Of a stretch of DNA of 34,178 nucleotides, positions 30,886-34,178 are shown one piece after another. The notes under the pieces were generated by a model. It did no database searches. It was not told the DNA's origin and saw only the letters and a program-made list of their open reading frames with translations. Positions within the stretch are counted from its first letter, which is position 1. Each line of letters starts with the position of its first letter. The translations under genes and the position numbers were made by a program. This DNA comes from JBHHYN01 sp046757565 (GTDB lineage: Bacteria > Pseudomonadota > Gammaproteobacteria > Eutrophobiales > Eutrophobiaceae), in the NCBI GenBank assembly GCA_046757565.1, contig JBHHYN010000019.1:1-34178 (forward strand), read 5' to 3'.

Positions 30886-31431
30886 TTAACTTTCCACTTC
30901 CGGCTCTTGAAGGCTCAGCTTATGGAACAGGGGCAAAACGGTTGATTTGATATCGTCCCGGCTGAGGGGACCGATATGTTTATAACGAATGACTCCCTTT
31001 TTATCCAGGATATAGGTTTCCGGTACACCGTATACACCAAAATCGATACCCACCCTTCCCTGCTCATCAAAAGCACTCTTTACATAGGGATCACCATGGC
31101 GGGCCAGCCACTGTAAGGCGTCCTGCCTGTTATCTTTATAATTCAGACCAAAGATATCGATGTCACCCCTGTGCGCCAGTTCGACAAGCAATGGCTGTTC
31201 CTGCAGACAGGCCACACACCAGGAGGCCCAAACATTGAGCATGACGACCTCACCCTGCATGTCACGATTACTCAGGGTCAATTCAGCATCCTCCAGTTGC
31301 GGCAACTCAAATAAAGGCGCAGGTTTATCAATGAGCGGAGACGGCACACGATGGGGATCATATTGCATCCCTACAAGAAACAGGCCGATCATCAGTACAA
31401 AAATAAGTAATGGGATCAGATATCGGACCAT
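30886..31431 (-). CDS. ccmG: Thiol:disulfide interchange protein CcmG (DsbE)
   Basis: 181 residues. A membrane-anchored periplasmic thioredoxin-like protein that keeps the apocytochrome and CcmH cysteines reduced. The single N-terminal helix (YLIPLLIFVLMIGLFLVGM) is followed by a thioredoxin fold with active site WASWCVACLQEQP (Cys72, Cys75). GVYGVPETYILDKKG carries the cis-proline. These details fit CcmG rather than a general DsbA-type oxidase. It starts eight bases after ccmF. Confidence 0.94.
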   Translation of the reverse strand: MVRYLIPLLIFVLMIGLFLVGMQYDPHRVPSPLIDKPAPLFELPQLEDAELTLSNRDMQGEVVMLNVWASWCVACLQEQPLLVELAHRGDIDIFGLNYKDNRQDALQWLARHGDPYVKSAFDEQGRVGIDFGVYGVPETYILDKKGVIRYKHIGPLSRDDIKSTVLPLFHKLSLQEPEVES

Positions 31432-31439
31432 TTTTGGTG

Positions 31440-33419
31440 TTATGCTTCTGCTGCCAGCCCGGCTTTAGCTGATGCTGTCGCTTCATGCCGCACAGAGATG
31501 CGATAGCGCCTGTCCAGGGCCGCGAGGAAACCGCCCAGGGCCATCAATATCGCCCCGAGCCAGATCCACCGGACAAACGGACGGTAGTAAAGACGGATGC
31601 TCCAATCCCCGTTGTCCAGCGGCTCTCCCAGTGAAACGTACAGATCACGAAACAGGCCGGGGTCGATTCCCGCTTCCGTCATCGGCATATTACGCACCGG
31701 GTAGATCCGCTTTTGGGAATGCAAGGTGGTGACAAGCCGGTCATTTTTATACACCTGCATCACCGCCTCCGTTGCCGTGTAATTCGGCCCCGGTTTCTTT
31801 TCAATGGCGTCAAGATGGAAGGTATAGCCGGACAGTTCCACGCTGTCGCCGACACCCATGCGTTTGTGGGCGTCACTGCTGTAATGAGTGGTGATGCTGA
31901 TGCCGACAAGGGTGACGGCGAAACCGATATGGGCGAGGCACATGCCGGTAAAACTCAACGACAAGCCGTTTAACCCGAACCAGGTATTGCCCTGGTGACG
32001 CAAACGCGAACGTAACGCAAGGATAATGGTCCAGACAATCCACAGCGCCAGGGCGACACCCAGCATAGTCTGGACCTTCGCGGAATTCGCCAGCATTACA
32101 ACGAGCAGGACCCCAATGACAACACTTCCGATCAGGGCCAACCAGAGATGCCGCCACAGGCGTTTCATCTCATCGGCACGCCAGCGGGCCAGCACTCCAA
32201 ACCCGATAACGATAGAAACCGGGAGCATCAATGGTACGAACACAGTATTAAAGTACGGCGCACCGACTGACAGTTTGCCTAGTCCAAACGCCTCGATAAT
32301 AAGGGGATAGATCGTCCCCAGCAGTACAGTCGCCATGGCGACCGTCAGGCAGACACTATTGATTAATAGAAATGTCTCCCGTGAGACGAGCTTGAACCCT
32401 CCCCCACTGAACGTACCGGGAGCGCGCCAGGCGTACAGCAGCAGCGATCCGCCAATAACCAGGCCGAGTAAACAGAGGATGAAGATCCCCCTGGCGGGGT
32501 CGGTGGCAAAGGCGTGTACGGAGGTCAGCACGCCGGAGCGGACCAGAAAGGTGCCGAGCAGGCTCAGGGCAAAGGTGCAAATCGCCAGCAATACCGTCCA
32601 GTTCTTAAAGACACCGCGTTTCTCTGTTGCCGCCAGGGAATGGATCAGGGCTGTCCCGGCCAGCCATGGCATAAATGAGGCATTCTCTACCGGGTCCCAG
32701 AACCACCAGCCGCCCCAACCCAGTTCGTAATAGGCCCACCAACTGCCGAGCGCAATACCCAGAGTCAGGAACATCCAGGCCACGGTCGTCCACGGTCTCG
32801 ACCAGCGCGCCCAGTTGCTATCCAGCCGGCCTCCTAGCAGGGCGGCAATAGCAAAGGCGAACACCACCGAGAAACCGACATAGCCGGTATACAGGATGGG
32901 TGGATGGATAATCAAACCGGGGTCCTGCAGCAACGGGTTCAGGTCAACACCATCCTGGGCCGCCGGCAGATAGCGTTCAAACGGGTTGGAAGTCAATAAC
33001 AGGAACAGTAGAAAACCGGTGCTCACCAGGCCCATGACGCCAATCACCCTGGCACTGAAGATCTCCGACAGATTGCGGCTGAACAGGGTCACGGCCGTCG
33101 TCCACACGGCCAGGATCAGGACCCACAGCAACAGGGAACCTTCATGGGCGCCCCACACCGCAGAAATCCGGTACATGAGCGGTAACCGGCTGTTGGAATT
33201 CAGCACCACATAGGCGACGGAAAAATCGTTGATAACGAATGAATAGGTAAGGGAAGCAAAGGCAATCCCGATAAAAGCCAGTTGCGCACGCGCCGCCGGA
33301 CGCGCCATCAACATCCAGGCAACATTCCCCCTGGCGGCACCGGCAAGGGGAAACAGCGATTGCATGATCGCCATACATAACGCAAGTACCAGTGCAAAAT
33401 GGCCCAGTTCGGGGATCAT
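31440..33419 (-). CDS. ccmF: Cytochrome c haem lyase CcmF
   Basis: 659 residues with about 15 transmembrane helices, the usual CcmF size. It takes haem from CcmE and, with CcmH and CcmI, attaches it to apocytochrome c. The tryptophan-rich WWD segment (GWGGWWFWDPVENASFMPWL in part) and its flanking histidines are clear, as are NPFERYLPAAQDGVDLNPLLQDP-type residues of the large periplasmic loop. A final helix near the C-terminus is followed by RYRISVRHE. Its start overlaps the ccmE stop by four bases (ATGA). It would mature the nar-linked cytochrome in this window. Confidence 0.96.
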   Translation of the reverse strand: MIPELGHFALVLALCMAIMQSLFPLAGAARGNVAWMLMARPAARAQLAFIGIAFASLTYSFVINDFSVAYVVLNSNSRLPLMYRISAVWGAHEGSLLLWVLILAVWTTAVTLFSRNLSEIFSARVIGVMGLVSTGFLLFLLLTSNPFERYLPAAQDGVDLNPLLQDPGLIIHPPILYTGYVGFSVVFAFAIAALLGGRLDSNWARWSRPWTTVAWMFLTLGIALGSWWAYYELGWGGWWFWDPVENASFMPWLAGTALIHSLAATEKRGVFKNWTVLLAICTFALSLLGTFLVRSGVLTSVHAFATDPARGIFILCLLGLVIGGSLLLYAWRAPGTFSGGGFKLVSRETFLLINSVCLTVAMATVLLGTIYPLIIEAFGLGKLSVGAPYFNTVFVPLMLPVSIVIGFGVLARWRADEMKRLWRHLWLALIGSVVIGVLLVVMLANSAKVQTMLGVALALWIVWTIILALRSRLRHQGNTWFGLNGLSLSFTGMCLAHIGFAVTLVGISITTHYSSDAHKRMGVGDSVELSGYTFHLDAIEKKPGPNYTATEAVMQVYKNDRLVTTLHSQKRIYPVRNMPMTEAGIDPGLFRDLYVSLGEPLDNGDWSIRLYYRPFVRWIWLGAILMALGGFLAALDRRYRISVRHEATASAKAGLAAEA

Positions 33420-33877
33420 GGTCGCTGCCGGTACTTCCCGTAATGAAATTTTGCCCCGGCATCGGATAACGCATCAGCGACCTCCGGCGGCATATAGTTC
33501 TCATCATGCTTGGCCAGCACTTCCGTTGCCTCGAACACGCCGTCCTGATCCAACCTGCCGTTGGCGACGATGCCCTGCCCCTCCCTGAACAGATCGGGCA
33601 ATACCCCCGTGTAGGTTACCGGCACATCTTCAAGCGTATCAGTCAGTGTGAAGCTCACCGCCAGGCTCTCCAGATCGCGTTTGACACTGCCTTCAACCAC
33701 TAACCCGCCGATCCTGAACGAGCGGCTTGAGGGCGCCTCACCACGCTTGACCTGGGTCGGACTGTAAAAATAGAGCAGGTTTTCCTGGAAGGCCTTCAGT
33801 GCGAGTCCCGTCGCGGCACCCATGCCGATCACAATGAAAATGATCGTGATCAACAGCTTACGCCGCCTTGGGTTCAT
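33416..33877 (-). CDS. ccmE: Haem chaperone CcmE
   Basis: About 153 residues from the ATG at 33877 (MNPRRRKLL). The frame extends three codons further to a TTG, but MNPRRRK is the usual family start. An N-terminal membrane helix is followed by a periplasmic OB-fold beta barrel (YYSPTQV-like FYSPTQV, RIGGLVVEGSVKRD, YTGVLPDLFREGQGIV). The haem-binding histidine lies in LAKHDENYMPP (His124), where haem is held covalently before transfer to CcmF. It lies 11 bases after ccmD. Confidence 0.95.
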   Translation of the reverse strand: MNPRRRKLLITIIFIVIGMGAATGLALKAFQENLLYFYSPTQVKRGEAPSSRSFRIGGLVVEGSVKRDLESLAVSFTLTDTLEDVPVTYTGVLPDLFREGQGIVANGRLDQDGVFEATEVLAKHDENYMPPEVADALSDAGAKFHYGKYRQRP

Positions 33878-33888
33878 GACAAACAATG

Positions 33889-34047
33889 TTAGCGCTCCTG
33901 CCGTCTCTTCAGGGTGAGAATAATCTGTTTTTCACGTAATTTGGGCAGGATAAAATTCAGTAACAATACCAGCAGACTCAAGCCGTAGGCGCTCCAGACA
34001 TATAAGGCGTAGCCGCCCATGTGAAAAAATTCAGCAATCTGTGACAT
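33889..34047 (-). CDS. ccmD: Small haem exporter subunit CcmD
   Basis: 52 residues. CcmD is a small membrane protein that helps release haem-loaded CcmE from the CcmABC transporter. The sequence shows the expected layout: a short N-terminus with FHMGGYALYVWSAYG, one membrane helix (LSLLVLLLNFILP), and a basic cytoplasmic tail ending LKRRQER. The ATG is at 34047 and the TAA at 33891-33889. Order ccmD-ccmE-ccmF fits, so ccmC is expected just beyond the right edge of the window, separated by the heptamer repeat. Confidence 0.88.
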   Translation of the reverse strand: MSQIAEFFHMGGYALYVWSAYGLSLLVLLLNFILPKLREKQIILTLKRRQER

Positions 34048-34052
34048 GTGTT

Positions 34053-34164
34053 GGTTCAGGGTTCAACGTTTCTGGTTCAAGGTTCAGGGTTCATGGTTCA
34101 GGGTTCATGGTTCATGGTTCATGGTTCAAGGTTCAGGGTTCAGGGTTCAGGGTTCAGGGTTCAG
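34053..34164. repeat. Heptamer tandem repeat GGTTCAN
   Basis: Sixteen consecutive 7-base units in perfect register: 15 fit GGTTCAN (N mostly G, else T or A) and one (third, CGTTTCT) is degenerate. The last five units are all GGTTCAG. It directly precedes ccmD on its 5' side, between ccmD and the expected ccmC. The 7-base period and variable last base suggest slippage-prone growth. It may continue only slightly past 34164, because the flank AACTTTGAACGTTT departs from the pattern. Confidence 0.9.
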
Positions 34165-34178
34165 AACTTTGAACGTTT

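Noticed and set aside
34053..34178. CRISPR array or tRNA T-arm from the GGTTCAA units
   Set aside because: The units are 7 bases with no spacers, so it is not CRISPR, and no cloverleaf can be formed around any GGTTCAA.

Overview
The window reads as chromosome of a facultatively anaerobic, nitrate-respiring proteobacterium, most likely a gammaproteobacterium. This rests on a four-cysteine FNR, the O2-independent ubiquinone proteins UbiU, UbiV and UbiT, a System I (Ccm) cytochrome c maturation operon and an E. coli-like NarGHJI. Base composition is moderate and even. I see no rRNA, tRNA, CRISPR array, prophage or intact insertion sequence. The species cannot be named from the sequence.

Layout. 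Positions 1-6130 hold housekeeping and accessory genes: a class I/II aminotransferase, a secreted Sel1-repeat protein, a secreted protein of unknown function, a decayed arsenic operon (arsR, arsC and an acr3 reduced to its 3' end), a PilZ protein and an unknown membrane-anchored protein. Positions 6341-8927 hold a small CPXCG protein, fnr and hemN. Positions 8924-18965 (minus strand) hold a nitrate reductase operon in the order cytochrome c, narG, hemerythrin-like, narH, narJ, narI, narK; the last gene is fused to a complete bacteriohemerythrin domain. Positions 19293-24563 hold a module for O2-independent ubiquinone synthesis: a PhyH-type dioxygenase, ubiU and ubiV, convergent ubiT, then a ubiD-family decarboxylase and a carboxymuconolactone-decarboxylase-family gene. 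Positions 24654-28846 hold a hemolysin III membrane protein, a three-part glycosyltransferase/methyltransferase-like/ELM1 protein and a 2-oxoglutarate-type oxygenase. Positions 29129-34047 (minus strand) hold ccmDEFGHI, and the right edge carries a GGTTCAN heptamer tandem repeat.

How it fits together. Five sites match the FNR half-site rule TTGAT-N4-ATCAA with at most one mismatch. They lie upstream of hemN, the nar operon, phyH-ubiU-ubiV, ubiT/ubiD and the ELM1-type gene, and the fnr gene is in the same window. The block therefore looks like a compact anaerobic regulon: sensor, anaerobic haem synthesis, anaerobic quinone synthesis, a quinone-linked nitrate reductase with its own cytochrome c, and the machinery that attaches haem to that cytochrome. 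Several O2-related proteins are embedded in it: two hemerythrin domains and two Fe(II) dioxygenase-fold enzymes, one of them in front of ubiUV. This suggests the cells work at the oxic-anoxic boundary, but that is inference. The points most worth following up are the NarK-hemerythrin fusion, the PhyH-ubiUV operon, whether the Nar enzyme works as reductase or nitrite oxidase, and the FNR-linked ELM1 fusion protein.
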